A DNA stretch of 64,000 nt from assembly GCF_014384965.1 (NCBI RefSeq), contig NZ_JACRSW010000035.1:62001-126000 (forward strand), in the 5' to 3' direction. The stretch comes from Jutongia hominis (GTDB lineage: Bacteria > Bacillota > Clostridia > Lachnospirales > Lachnospiraceae). The translations under genes were made by a program, and so were the position numbers. The notes below the pieces were generated by a model, which saw only the letters and a list, made by a program, of their open reading frames with translations, had not been told where the DNA came from and did not search any database. Positions 28,237 through 37,181 of the stretch are shown one piece after another. How positions within the stretch are numbered: the stretch's first letter is position 1; the number at the start of each line of letters is the position of its first letter.

Positions 28237-28281
28237 TCTAAACTCTCCTTTATTTATGAAAATTGTACTTATCAATTATCC

Positions 28282-28560
28282 CTACTTATGCTTCTTATGC
28301 TTATGTTTTCTCTTATGGTATCTATCCCAATGATTCCAATAATCACATTTTTCTTCTGCATTTTCCTTATCCTTAGTTTCAAATATTACTCCTCTACGAA
28401 TTGATACAATATTCTGATCTGAAATTTTAACCTCAACTCTATGATTGTTTCCTTTATCAGATACTACTATTGCAGGTTCAACAACCCACATATGGGCGTT
28501 ATGATGTTTCTTTTTGATTCTGTTCAAAAAATATACGTCTTGTCCTTCCTTAAATACCAT
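28282..28560 (-). CDS. Small basic protein, His/Lys-rich tail
   Basis: Not recognised. 92 residues: a beta-rich first two thirds (QDVYFLNRIKKKHHNAHMWVV, RVEVKISDQNIVSIRRGVIF) and a C-terminal tail of His and Lys repeats (HKRKHKHKKHK-like) that could bind metal or nucleic acid. AAAGGAG precedes the ATG. Stands just upstream of clpX and is probably in the same transcript. Confidence 0.65.
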   Translation of the reverse strand: MVFKEGQDVYFLNRIKKKHHNAHMWVVEPAIVVSDKGNNHRVEVKISDQNIVSIRRGVIFETKDKENAEEKCDYWNHWDRYHKRKHKHKKHK

Positions 28561-28633
28561 TATTAAAATCTCCTTTACTCATCAATACTCATGCATATCC
28601 ACATACGCTTGTGAAATTTCAACTTCCATATAT

Positions 28634-28768
28634 TTATAATCCCTTTTTCTCTTTATAGACATTACAAACATTGGGATAATTACAGCTCTTAGTCTCTTCA
28701 TTATAATATTCACAAAAGTAACCATCTTCGCAACCAATATCACATTCCATTTCGCTATAAATTCGCAT
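28634..28768 (-). CDS. Cysteine-rich small protein, 44 residues
   Basis: A 44-residue acidic protein with five cysteines (positions 9, 13, 19, 28 and 34), consistent with a small metal-binding or disulfide fold. The ribosome site GGAAGGAG lies close to the ATG, which supports a real gene. It begins the clpX-side gene group after a long non-coding stretch. Confidence 0.55.
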   Translation of the reverse strand: MRIYSEMECDIGCEDGYFCEYYNEETKSCNYPNVCNVYKEKKGL

Positions 28769-29305
28769 AATTTAATATTCTCCTTCCATCAAGTGAAAAA
28801 TTGTAAACTTATCATTCCGATAAATAGTGAGTGCTTATTTCGGATGCCGATAGGCAGCCGACATACTCTCTCTTTATCGTATGAATTATAATGTTTAATT
28901 CATATTTTGAGCCATTCAATGTACGCTCAAATTAAGTTTCTATTAGATACATTCGCTGATTCATGCGCTTTCTTTGTTACTTTCTTTGGCGCAGGCTTTT
29001 CAACTTAGCGGAACAGCAATCTTTGATTGCGTTGTGTAGCTTAGTAGAAAAGGATGGTTTCAAAGAAAGTAGGATATATTAGTGGGAACATCCCACACCC
29101 TGTTAGTCTGCCATCTTATCTTGCTAAACAAGTTCGCAATCTAATCTGTCAGCCTTTTTCGTTGATATGTCCTGTCACATTGCTTACGCAATATGCCAGT
29201 CCAATCAAACGAAAATCATTATCAGTTGTAACTTTATTTATTTTTCCATTCTCATTTTGGGTGGGTTTTCCTAATATAATATATTAGAGAATCCCCCCTA
29301 AAAAT
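28769..29305. other. 537-nt non-coding stretch with hairpins
   Basis: No credible gene. It contains several short perfect dyads, including GTGGGAACATCCCAC (29081-29095) and GCAATCTTTGATTGC (29019-29033), and a direct repeat of TTCTTTG-type sequence. A short in-frame stretch on the minus strand around 29160-29285 reads as protein-like but lacks a start codon. It may be a structured leader RNA or a decayed gene. Confidence 0.35.
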
Positions 29306-31294
29306 TTATACAATCATGTAATAACCTCTTTTATCAGTTTTCATATCATCAAATAACTTTTTTATTGTCTGATTATCTTTTCTAGTATTTTTGAATGAAT
29401 CATTATTCATTCCTGTATCTTGTAATAACTCATTTAACTTAAATACTTTTCCAGATTCTTGTTTATCACACCATTCTATAATCTTTTGTGCATTTGTCAT
29501 TTTCTTTCCTTCTGGTGGCTTTCTATCTCTAATCTTTTCAATTAGTAATTCTTCGGGAGTATCTTCATATTCGAATATTGTTCCATAGGGTTTATATCTT
29601 TCTTCGATCATTGAAGATAACTCACTGTACAGTGAATCATTAGAATTGTAGAAAGTCCAGATATGAACGTTTTCCGTATTGCTATAATTTCTGATTGCCA
29701 ATCTAAATATATTCTGTTCAAAATCAGCCAACACACATCTAAGCATGACGGATGTTATAATACTTTCGTATTCCTTGTTATGATTTTTACTTAATGCACT
29801 AAAGAAATCCAGTGATTCTTCTTCTGACATATCCATAAGCTGCCTGTATATTTCCATATGACAACCGCAATATATAAAGAAATATGCCATGTTAGGAAAT
29901 CTGTTCATTCCAATGTGTGCCATTCTGTATAAATCCTTGAAATCATTGAATCCTTTAAGGTTTCCAAAATAACCTACATTGTCAAATTCCTTTTGAAATC
30001 GTCTTAGCAAATCACTATATACTACTATTAAAATTTCACGTTGCTTTCCTATGCCATGTTTTAATTTATTTTTCAAGTATTTAATGATAGTATTTGAGGT
30101 TGTGATTGCTCTTTTATTTCCTTTACACATGACATTTTTGCTAGTGGAAATCTGAACATTTGTTATTAACATATTCAAAGGTTTATTATATTTTTCTCCT
30201 GTTACAATCTCCACATAATCAAGGTCATATCTCGGATCAATGTCTGCCGTTGCATCAAATACAAAAAACTTTTTATCTTGTCCCAAAAAGAAATGATTCC
30301 TATTATCTACGACCAACACAAATGAGCGTTCATAGTTTCCATATTTTTTCTTTACGGAATTAAATATTGCCCCATTCTTAGCAATCTCCTTTAAGCACTG
30401 CATATCTTTCCATATGCAATTATACTGTTTTGTCAAAGACTCTATATTGTCTTGCAATACCGAAAAAAGTAAATCATCATTTAGTGTTATACTGGAATAT
30501 CGTGTATCTTTCCAATATATAGTAACATTAGAATCCTTCAGTAGTTTTTCCTTCTCGTCCATCTGTTCAAGCAGTCTATCCTTAAATGCCTTATACTCTC
30601 TTATTACAAACTCCTTGTCCTTAACTTCATCGGACAGCCCTTTATATAATGCCGCCTCGATTCTGGACAAGTTATCGCTGTCGATTGTGACAGTTTCTGA
30701 AAATTGTGGGCTTTCATCAAAGATAACAATATCTCTTTTTAATGTTTCTCCATTATAAGTAAACGAGAAAAGTTGTTCTCTGATATTATCTCCTAACATG
30801 AAATAACGCTGTGTAGAAAGTAGAACTATTGGCTTATAATGTTGCTTGATAAGTTGCTCCTTAAATGGTTCATCTGATCTCAGTACAATGACACTTTTTT
30901 CAAATTCCTTATAGTGGTATTCAATGCCCCACTCTTTGAAAATTTCTCCCCAATACTTTTCTGCTTCTATTCTGTCTTTATTAGTGCTGGACAGCTCCTC
31001 TAATCTCTTAATTGAATCCGTTATAACTAATAATCCTTGAGGTCTATGCCATCCACCATAAAAACTATCTCCAATGCAGCAATGCATAAATGTATGAATA
31101 AACGTTGATTTTCCTATGCCGCATCTATTAGCAAAACAAGTAACTTTGTCTGTATCTCGATTAGTTGTGATTATCTCAAATGTATCCTTGAAAAAATCCA
31201 TTTGTTTTTCATCAAATCCATAATCAGGAAGATATGTCTCAAAATCTTCCCATGTTAAATTTGTCTTTTTCTTATTCTGCTTGCCATTTGCCAT
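29306..31294 (-). CDS. Helicase-like P-loop ATPase
   Basis: 662 residues. Walker A is NRCGIGKST (about residues 52-60) and Walker B is RDIVIFDESPQ, a DExx-type box; VLLSTQRYF between them and VFDATADID later resemble superfamily 1/2 helicase motifs, as in DinG-type proteins. The C-terminal 90 residues look like a separate helical DNA-binding section (KIIEWCDKQESGKVFKLNEL). No nuclease motif of a terminase large subunit was found. It probably unwinds DNA in element replication or transfer. A small DUF5659-like gene ends 5 nt upstream of its start, so the two are coupled. Confidence 0.65.
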   Translation of the reverse strand: MANGKQNKKKTNLTWEDFETYLPDYGFDEKQMDFFKDTFEIITTNRDTDKVTCFANRCGIGKSTFIHTFMHCCIGDSFYGGWHRPQGLLVITDSIKRLEELSSTNKDRIEAEKYWGEIFKEWGIEYHYKEFEKSVIVLRSDEPFKEQLIKQHYKPIVLLSTQRYFMLGDNIREQLFSFTYNGETLKRDIVIFDESPQFSETVTIDSDNLSRIEAALYKGLSDEVKDKEFVIREYKAFKDRLLEQMDEKEKLLKDSNVTIYWKDTRYSSITLNDDLLFSVLQDNIESLTKQYNCIWKDMQCLKEIAKNGAIFNSVKKKYGNYERSFVLVVDNRNHFFLGQDKKFFVFDATADIDPRYDLDYVEIVTGEKYNKPLNMLITNVQISTSKNVMCKGNKRAITTSNTIIKYLKNKLKHGIGKQREILIVVYSDLLRRFQKEFDNVGYFGNLKGFNDFKDLYRMAHIGMNRFPNMAYFFIYCGCHMEIYRQLMDMSEEESLDFFSALSKNHNKEYESIITSVMLRCVLADFEQNIFRLAIRNYSNTENVHIWTFYNSNDSLYSELSSMIEERYKPYGTIFEYEDTPEELLIEKIRDRKPPEGKKMTNAQKIIEWCDKQESGKVFKLNELLQDTGMNNDSFKNTRKDNQTIKKLFDDMKTDKRGYYMIV

Positions 31295-31298
31295 ACAC

Positions 31299-31463
31299 TC
31301 ACACTCTCTTTCTGTACTTCATCATAGTGTCGTGTAAAGCTGACGAATCTTCAAATAAAAAAACCTTTAACTTATCATCTTTTTCCGAATCCTCGACTTT
31401 TAAAATCTTAAATCCGTTGTTGCATAGCCAGTTTGTCATTGCGAGTGATCTGACTATGTACAT
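31299..31463 (-). CDS. Small DUF5659-like protein
   Basis: 54 residues, MYIVRSLAMTNWLCNNGFKI then a charged beta strand pair ending in ALHDTMMKYRKR. The pattern (short helix, G-F-K/x-I strand, acidic strand, helix) resembles DUF5659 proteins, and a second such gene lies at 54874-55059. Its stop is 4 nt before the helicase-like gene start. The ribosome site (AAGGA, 13 nt away) is poor. Confidence 0.5.
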   Translation of the reverse strand: MYIVRSLAMTNWLCNNGFKILKVEDSEKDDKLKVFLFEDSSALHDTMMKYRKRV

Positions 31464-31507
31464 TTCTGTCTTATTAGATCCTTTATAAATAACTCATTCC
31501 TCCAATC

Positions 31508-32161
31508 TTATTCCAAAATATATTTTTTCAGACCATCAACACCAATGTCATTGAAAGCGATCTCCAATAAATCATTCTCTGTCAGTTCGCCATCGCCTAC
31601 TAAATCCTGTAAAATATACTCTCCATCGTCCACTTCTTTTTCAAGTACATCTGCATTCAGTTCTTCATACTTTTTATAATATGTCTCCGAAAAAGCAATT
31701 CTGATTCTCTCTGACATTGACATATCGTATTTGTGAATCTGTAGTTCATCCAAAATATTTTCCACGTTATATCCCACAAAAGCGTATAATTCACTTTCGG
31801 AATTAAATACCTCTGCTTTGATAAAGTCGATATTTTCATTTATAACTGCTTTATATTCCTTCAAAATATCAAACACAACATCCTTGCACCACTCAGCATA
31901 CTGTGGATATTTCAGAATGCTCTTATATTTATTGAGCTTGTCTTTCCATAGCTGCTCCTTCTGCTTTTCTTCATTGATTCTGTCGTTCAGCCATTTTTCT
32001 ACTTCATCCAATGTCATATAAACTGGCTGTTTCTTATCATCTAATGGTGATGCTACCTTGTCTGTATATGTGCATTTAACAAAGAATCTTTCATTTGCAC
32101 CTTTTAATTTATAGCCATGCTTACCTAACTTTTGTCTTAATATGATTTCTCTCTGTTCCAT
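31508..32161 (-). CDS. Unknown protein
   Basis: Not recognised. 217 residues from MEQREIILRQKLGKHGYKLKG, helical and charged, with a short N-terminal beta hairpin (GANERFFVKCTYTDK). AGAGGT lies 9 nt before this ATG. The frame stays open 58 codons further upstream with a hydrophobic, less typical sequence, so a longer form is possible. Upstream of the helicase-like gene. Confidence 0.6.
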   Translation of the reverse strand: MEQREIILRQKLGKHGYKLKGANERFFVKCTYTDKVASPLDDKKQPVYMTLDEVEKWLNDRINEEKQKEQLWKDKLNKYKSILKYPQYAEWCKDVVFDILKEYKAVINENIDFIKAEVFNSESELYAFVGYNVENILDELQIHKYDMSMSERIRIAFSETYYKKYEELNADVLEKEVDDGEYILQDLVGDGELTENDLLEIAFNDIGVDGLKKYILE

Positions 32162-32430
32162 ATAAATGTACCTCTTTTTCAATTTAATGTAGGCACACCA
32201 CCAATAAATAGGTAATGTGCCTGTGATTCCGTCAAATATGTAATCAGCATCTTCACTGATAATTGTTTTAATAAAAGGGGATTTGTAAATCCGTTCTGAA
32301 TTGTAACTATTCGCTTCAACAGTCGGTTGCATCATCTCATAGCAATAAATATCTCTGTAATTTATAATATTCTCCGTTTTTATTCGGATAAAATACTAAA
32401 AATTGTTTCTCTAAACTGCTTCTCTATCTC

Positions 32431-32826
32431 TTAAATATGTTCCTTTACAAATTTTTTCAAACGATCTTTTGCAATCTCCTGAAATTTCGAATCTATATTT
32501 GCAAAACCCTCACTGAGTTTTTCTGTTCCTTCCTCCAAAATTTCACAAGCCTTATTTTTAGAGATCAATTCTCTTGATGCACCTGGATTACTTCTCATAC
32601 TATCATTAACAGAATAATTCAATGCCCCCTGTACTACACCTTCAGATGCAGTAATATCATCAATTCCAAACTGATTATTACATAAATAACGCATTCCTTC
32701 ATAAATCATTTCGTTTGGCACATCAAACTCCACTGCAAGATTATATATAATCTCTGCCATTTCCTTTGTCAGCCCATACGTTTTGTACTCACCCATAATT
32801 TTTTCAATAATCTGTTCTTTTGTCAT
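32431..32826 (-). CDS. Unknown helical protein
   Basis: Not recognised. 131 residues, helical throughout, with the polar segment NDSMRSNPGASRELISKNK in the middle and a Lys-rich C-terminus. TTGGAGG precedes the ATG. It belongs to a run of small early-type genes from 32.4 to 34.4 kb, each with its own ribosome site. Confidence 0.6.
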   Translation of the reverse strand: MTKEQIIEKIMGEYKTYGLTKEMAEIIYNLAVEFDVPNEMIYEGMRYLCNNQFGIDDITASEGVVQGALNYSVNDSMRSNPGASRELISKNKACEILEEGTEKLSEGFANIDSKFQEIAKDRLKKFVKEHI

Positions 32827-32962
32827 TTTATTTGTCCTCCAAATTTTTATAGGTGAGGATCAACTTTTCGCCGATCCTCTATGTTTATGTTTTGATGGAA
32901 TGAGAACATACCTCATTAGGACTCCCACCTATTGTTAATATTCTCCGTTAGGAAAATATTTT

Positions 32963-33298
32963 TTACGGTTGCATCTCAAAATCAATTTCCATGTCATTCT
33001 CTAATCTGCAAATAATCAGTATAATTTCTTTCTCTTTGTCATATTCAGCATTTACAGATACAATATCTTCCTTATAAATCTGATATGATGAAATATCCAT
33101 ATCGCTACAGAAGTTTGAAAACTTATATGTATCTACAGTTTCCTCATGTCTATTGACATTCATTTTGCCGATTGTTTGATTCTGTCTTTTAATCTTAAGC
33201 ACTACAGAACAACAATCATTCATAATTGCATACCATTCTGTATCTGTAATATCTGTTCTTCCATTTGCAGCCTTAATAGCTTCAATAATCCCATTCAT
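32963..33298 (-). CDS. Unknown protein
   Basis: Not recognised. 111 residues; helix then a beta-rich section (CSVVLKIKRQNQTIGKMNV, KEIILIICRLENDMEIDF). AAAGGAGG precedes the ATG. The cold-shock protein gene ends 15 nt upstream, so it is likely in that transcript. Confidence 0.6.
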   Translation of the reverse strand: MNGIIEAIKAANGRTDITDTEWYAIMNDCCSVVLKIKRQNQTIGKMNVNRHEETVDTYKFSNFCSDMDISSYQIYKEDIVSVNAEYDKEKEIILIICRLENDMEIDFEMQP

Positions 33299-33313
33299 TT
33301 TTCTAATCCTCCT

Positions 33314-33688
33314 TTATTCTTCGCTGACAGAAAAACCAGCATATGCAGCAAGTTCTTCAAAAGACATGCCTTGTTCTGGACTTTGAATGACGTCATTTCC
33401 GTCAATCACCAAATATGAATTGTGTCCAATCTTTTTAAGGCGTAAATGTTCATCTTTCAATGATTTCTTTATCATCTGTGTTGTAAGAATTGGCTGTACA
33501 TTTAATGCGCTGTCCCTACCAAAAGAGTTTTCTCCATACTCAAACTCAACAATGTCATTTTCATCTAATGTCTTACGACCTTCCATATTTACAATATTGG
33601 AGTAATGTACGAATGCTTCCCAACCTTCTTTACTTGTAATAAATCCCCAACCTTTACTGTTGTTAAAAAATTTTACTGTACCTTTCAT
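33314..33688 (-). CDS. Cold-shock-domain protein with C-terminal extension
   Basis: 124 residues. The N-terminal about 65 residues are a cold-shock domain: MKGTVKFFNNSKGWGFI contains the RNP1-like KGWGFI and is followed by the RNP2-like VHYSNI. The remaining 60 residues are a helical tail not found in host Csp proteins. It binds single-stranded RNA or DNA and may act as an RNA chaperone or antiterminator for the element. ACGGAGG lies before the ATG. Confidence 0.85.
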   Translation of the reverse strand: MKGTVKFFNNSKGWGFITSKEGWEAFVHYSNIVNMEGRKTLDENDIVEFEYGENSFGRDSALNVQPILTTQMIKKSLKDEHLRLKKIGHNSYLVIDGNDVIQSPEQGMSFEELAAYAGFSVSEE

Positions 33689-33707
33689 TTGTTAATCCCT
33701 CCGTTTT

Positions 33708-33893
33708 CTAATAATTCTCTTTAATAGGATTGATAGCACATTTTTCTGTGAATCCATCAATCAGCTTATCAAAACAATCACAACAAATATCCAAATCAAT
33801 CATGCTTCCATCATGTTTACTGCCATATCCGACACGATCATGGATGCTAATAAGCATCTGATTTTCAAATACTTGCTCTACTGTCTTTCCCAC
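33708..33893 (-). CDS. Small protein with paired cysteines
   Basis: Not recognised. 61 residues, with DLDICCDCFDKLI and an early histidine; a possible half zinc site. The ribosome site is weak (AAAGGA, 16 nt away). Located 19 nt upstream of the cold-shock gene in the same direction. Confidence 0.45.
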   Translation of the reverse strand: MGKTVEQVFENQMLISIHDRVGYGSKHDGSMIDLDICCDCFDKLIDGFTEKCAINPIKENY

Positions 33894-34026
33894 ATATGTT
33901 ACATCTTGTTAATCCTTTTGCCATTGGTAAATACTTCCTTTCTTCTGTATAAGGCAGGAATGAGAAAGTATCTCGTGACTTCCTTTATCGTTCAAACTGA
34001 ATGACCTCTAATATATTGTTCTCTCT

Positions 34027-34368
34027 TTATGCCGACCATTTTTCATTGAGATCTTCATACAACTGTTTTGTGACAGTTTCCATATCTACACCATCACTAA
34101 GTTGCAATGTCACGTCTATATCGTCATAGCAGTAACAACTTGCTTTCCCGATGGAAATGAGCAGTTTATTTTCTGCAATTTTTTCATACGAAAAATCAAT
34201 CGTATCGGCAAATATGCCCGAATTGACATAGAACTCCAAATCTTCCTTGAATTTTTCATCAGATATTGGTTCTTTCATACCTTCATCATGGTTTACTACT
34301 GCACTTGTAACTGATACAAGATTGTCTGTGATTGCTTTTAATAATCTGTTTGCTGTTGTCTTTCTCAT
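34027..34368 (-). CDS. Unknown protein
   Basis: Not recognised. 113 residues from the MRKTTANRLLK methionine, which has GAGGAG 8 nt upstream; an ATG six codons earlier has no site. A mainly alpha/beta sequence with CYCYDDIDVTLQLS in the second half. It lies just after the tubZ-like gene in the direction of transcription and may belong to that operon. Confidence 0.55.
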   Translation of the reverse strand: MRKTTANRLLKAITDNLVSVTSAVVNHDEGMKEPISDEKFKEDLEFYVNSGIFADTIDFSYEKIAENKLLISIGKASCYCYDDIDVTLQLSDGVDMETVTKQLYEDLNEKWSA

Positions 34369-34461
34369 AATATATGTTCTCCTCACTTCTGTATTTTTCT
34401 GTTATGCAAATAGTGTCTATCTATTGCCTATATATACATTCTCTGTTATCTATCTGCATTT

Positions 34462-35511
34462 TTAATTACTAAGCATTTTCAACTTATCTCGTCTTGATAA
34501 CTTCTTAGGCTTCTGTTTTTCCTCCTTTTCAACCACAATATCATCTGAAAAATCCAAATCTTCTAACTCATTAGATTTAATTGCTTTCGCAGCATTGATT
34601 CTTTCATCATGTTTCTGCTTTGCAATCTCCTTAATACTGTTAAGATGGTCAAATGGGAATGATAAACCGGATATAGCAGTAATAGTTTTGTCACTTCCAT
34701 GGCCTTCAAATGTTCGCCTTGGAATACCAACAATCTTAATAATATCGTCCTTGTTAATCTTCTTAGCAGAATTGATGATGCCGATATATTCACACTTTCC
34801 ATCACTCTGTATTGGTGCAAAGATATTGTTCGTTGTAAGCATTTCAATAACCTTTTCTGCACTTGCTTTTTCATTTCCTAAAACAGATAACACCATACTT
34901 CCATGTGTGCTTAAAATAGTCCTCTTTTCCTGTTCGTCTACATTTCCTAACTCCGATACAGAATTGTTTGAAAGAAATGTGTTAAGCATTGTGGTACAGA
35001 TACTATTGATTGTCTGCTTGTTGCCACTGTTATTGTCAAGGAACATAACAGAACCCATATTTTCAATTTCAAGTAATTCCTGGCAGCACTTATAACTGTT
35101 TACATGAAAATCAAAATCTTCGTCTTTATCTGGAAGTACCACGATTGCACAAATAGTCTTGTCCGTTTCCTCAACCAACATATCAATCAATGCTGTAGAA
35201 ACTCCGCTACCTGTACCACCTGCACTTGAAAAAATCACATATACAATAGATTCTTCAAGGGCAGAGATTTCATCTACAATATCCATATTTTCAGCAAGTG
35301 CCTTCTCTGCTAATGCACGATTACCAGCACACCCATTAAACCCTTTTAAATGTCTGATATTCTTTGCACCTTTAATAGCTGATTCATCCTGTGTACTTGA
35401 ATTGATATGGATTGTTGTATATCCTAATTTTTCAAGGCAGAAGGCTATATTTGTTCCTGCACCACCTACACCAACTATTGCTACATCATTTACTAAACCT
35501 CTATTGCTCAT
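34462..35511 (-). CDS. Tubulin/FtsZ-like GTPase (TubZ-like)
   Basis: 349 residues. The N-terminal nucleotide fold begins AIVGVGGAGTN, and the tubulin signature GGTGSG is at 98-103 (SSAGGTGSGVST). AIVVLPDKDE and MFLDNNSGNK follow in the order expected for tubulin/FtsZ. The C-terminal tail (about 310-349) is basic (KEEKQKPKKLSRRDKLK), as in plasmid TubZ proteins. TubZ forms treadmilling filaments that move a TubR-centromere complex. Two small winged-helix genes lie just upstream. The start at MSNRG has GGAGGA 7 nt upstream and overlaps the preceding gene by 11 nt. It differs from cellular FtsZ and lies far from the division cluster. Confidence 0.85.
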   Translation of the reverse strand: MSNRGLVNDVAIVGVGGAGTNIAFCLEKLGYTTIHINSSTQDESAIKGAKNIRHLKGFNGCAGNRALAEKALAENMDIVDEISALEESIVYVIFSSAGGTGSGVSTALIDMLVEETDKTICAIVVLPDKDEDFDFHVNSYKCCQELLEIENMGSVMFLDNNSGNKQTINSICTTMLNTFLSNNSVSELGNVDEQEKRTILSTHGSMVLSVLGNEKASAEKVIEMLTTNNIFAPIQSDGKCEYIGIINSAKKINKDDIIKIVGIPRRTFEGHGSDKTITAISGLSFPFDHLNSIKEIAKQKHDERINAAKAIKSNELEDLDFSDDIVVEKEEKQKPKKLSRRDKLKMLSN

Positions 35512-35785
35512 TGCCTTTTCCTCCATTCCACTTAATTGTTGTTAATCCTTTTTCTGTGATAAAATAGGTAAATTCTAAATGGTCTTTAATACCTTTCTCC
35601 ATATATCCATCTTTTACCAATGTTCTTACACGCATTACCAAATTGTGCCTTGTAGTAAGTAAATCGTCCTCACCATAAAATGTATTGATCTCGTTGATTG
35701 TCATACCACATAATTCATCAAAGCATTTTTCCTGTGCAAGAATCTTCATTATATTTACATCAAGCCTGTTAATAGATAAACTCAC
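35501..35785 (-). CDS. Winged-helix protein, possible TubR adaptor
   Basis: 94 residues with a winged-helix pattern: MKILAQEKCFDELCGMTINEI, then the recognition helix region LLTTRHNLVMRVRTLVKDGY and the wing HLEFTYFITEKGLTTI. It starts with GTG overlapping the previous stop, and its end overlaps tubZ, so translation is coupled. TubR proteins are small winged helices encoded directly upstream of TubZ, which fits; sequence identity to any TubR was not tested. Confidence 0.7.
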   Translation of the reverse strand: MSLSINRLDVNIMKILAQEKCFDELCGMTINEINTFYGEDDLLTTRHNLVMRVRTLVKDGYMEKGIKDHLEFTYFITEKGLTTIKWNGGKGNEQ

Positions 35786-36279
35786 TACTTCGCACCTCCC
35801 TTCTTTTTGTTATCCATAAGCTGATTACAAACCTTTTTCAGTTCTTGATACTGAAGGTCTGTTGCAATATCCTTGCTATCGCTCTTATCAATTACCGAAA
35901 ATTTTCCTTTATTTAATGAGCTCTCTTTGATTTTGTAACCAATCTTACCCATTTCACATTTCAGCCTCTTAATATAATTCTCCTTGGCTTTCTGTATCTT
36001 AGGTTTCTTTATCAGCTTGTAATAATAGTTGCGATACATATTACTCAATATCCTGTCTGGTCTAATGGGATGAGGTACAGGGTGTCCTTTTTTATTCTTC
36101 TTGAATGCATGTACCTTAAATTCCCATTCGTAGACTAGCAAATCATAATCTTTAGGATATTTTTCTTTAAAAGAACTGATAAACTCTTTCTCATTCAATT
36201 TCTTTGCATCTATCAGCTCATTAAATAAATCCGTTACTTTCTTGCTCAAATCCGCAATATAAATTTTTCCGTATGCCAT
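35785..36279 (-). CDS. Basic protein of the tubZ operon, unknown
   Basis: Not recognised. 164 residues, strongly basic, with KNKKGHPVPHPIRPDRILSN and repeated Lys-rich helices. It sits between the two winged-helix genes and overlaps the next gene by 1 nt, so it belongs to the partition operon. A third partition factor (as TubY is in some TubZ systems) or a DNA-binding protein are possible roles, both inference. Confidence 0.6.
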   Translation of the reverse strand: MAYGKIYIADLSKKVTDLFNELIDAKKLNEKEFISSFKEKYPKDYDLLVYEWEFKVHAFKKNKKGHPVPHPIRPDRILSNMYRNYYYKLIKKPKIQKAKENYIKRLKCEMGKIGYKIKESSLNKGKFSVIDKSDSKDIATDLQYQELKKVCNQLMDNKKKGGAK

Positions 36280-36290
36280 TTACACCATCC

Positions 36291-36542
36291 TTAATTTTGT
36301 GCTTTACAATATTTTTTTCCTAGTTCATCAATGTAATATGTACTTGCTAATCCATCTACAAGACCACACTTCACATATCCTTGCTTAGTCATTTCCTGCA
36401 AATGTCTATAAGCTGTACTGTACGACTTCCTTTTTGCTACTGAAATATCTTCTAATATCTGTGAGATATTCATTGCTTTTAATGAATTATCCACATTTTT
36501 CTCATTCAGCAACATCAGGATTTCATAATCAAACTTTGTCAT
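36291..36542 (-). CDS. Winged-helix regulator heading the tubZ operon
   Basis: 83 residues from the MTKFDYEIL methionine (AGGAGGT 10 nt upstream; an earlier ATG exists). Winged-helix pattern: ILMLLNEKNVDNSLKAMNIS, KRKSYSTAYRHLQEMTKQGY and the wing LASTYYIDELG. It resembles the second winged-helix gene of this operon in architecture. Either protein could be TubR and the other a repressor. First gene of the leftward operon driven by the 37.04-kb promoter. Confidence 0.7.
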   Translation of the reverse strand: MTKFDYEILMLLNEKNVDNSLKAMNISQILEDISVAKRKSYSTAYRHLQEMTKQGYVKCGLVDGLASTYYIDELGKKYCKAQN

Positions 36543-37036
36543 TGCTTTCCACACCTCCTTGTCCCTCGTCATTAAATGCTAAAAAATATATTGGCATTCT
36601 GCCCTCCATATACTTATTCGCCTTTTGAAAAATGATTTTTCATAATAGAATACATAAGTCTCACTCTGATTCCTCTTATCATGTGCCTCTACTTATTAAT
36701 ACACCTCTTACAAACGAAATTCCCCCGTAATACAGAATTTCTTATTAAGTTGTCAAGGTACTGTGTTTCTTCTATATAAATGTGTTTGGGAAATTAGCAT
36801 TAGCAGACAGCTAATGCTTGACTAAAAGATTTTTTCATGATAGTATTTTAGATACCAATATGTGTGTCAAGTTTACCAGACTTGTCACATTACCATGAGC
36901 CTTTAGCATTGGATGTTACCAGCATCCAGATTGTTGCTATTGGCTTTTTCTTTTATGTACCAATCACTTTTATAATTGCATTTGAAATACGATGTAATGT
37001 GTCTTGAAAACCTTTGTATCTCTCTTGCATGGTCTT
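36543..37036 (-). promoter_or_regulatory. Long structured 5' leader of the tubZ operon, possible centromere
   Basis: About 490 nt between promoter and first gene, with no gene. It holds a perfect hairpin GCATTAGC-AGACA-GCTAATGC, a near-perfect TGTCAAGT/ACTTGTCA dyad, a TGGATG/CATCCA hairpin, and TTACCA-like sequence in each loop region. It could be an attenuator, a small regulatory RNA or the tubC centromere to which TubR binds. Confidence 0.4.
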
Positions 37037-37158
37037 ACTATATCACCGCATGTACATATTGTCAAGTTGTTTTATTGAATATGTACATGTTTTATCATTT
37101 TATGTATTTACAGGCTTGTTGTTTACATATCTATCTTTTTACATTATAATATGTACAT
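37037..37158. promoter_or_regulatory. Divergent promoters with ATGTACAT operators
   Basis: Leftward promoter: TTGACA (37065-37060) -17- TATAGT (37042-37037). Rightward promoter: TTTACA (37122-37127) -17- TATAAT (37145-37150). The palindrome ATGTACAT occurs at 37050-37057 (inside the leftward spacer), 37081-37088 and 37151-37158 (just after the rightward -10). One repressor could therefore close both promoters; the adjacent 360-residue helix-turn-helix protein is the obvious candidate. Confidence 0.75.
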
Positions 37159-37181
37159 ATCATTTAAGGAGGTAATTTTTC

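Noticed and set aside
29306..31294. Terminase large subunit
   Set aside because: Walker motifs are present but no RNase H-like nuclease motif follows; DATAD and other blocks look helicase-like.
37037..37158. CRISPR or iteron array from the repeated ATGTACAT boxes
   Set aside because: Only three short palindromes at promoter positions, unequal spacing; operators explain them.
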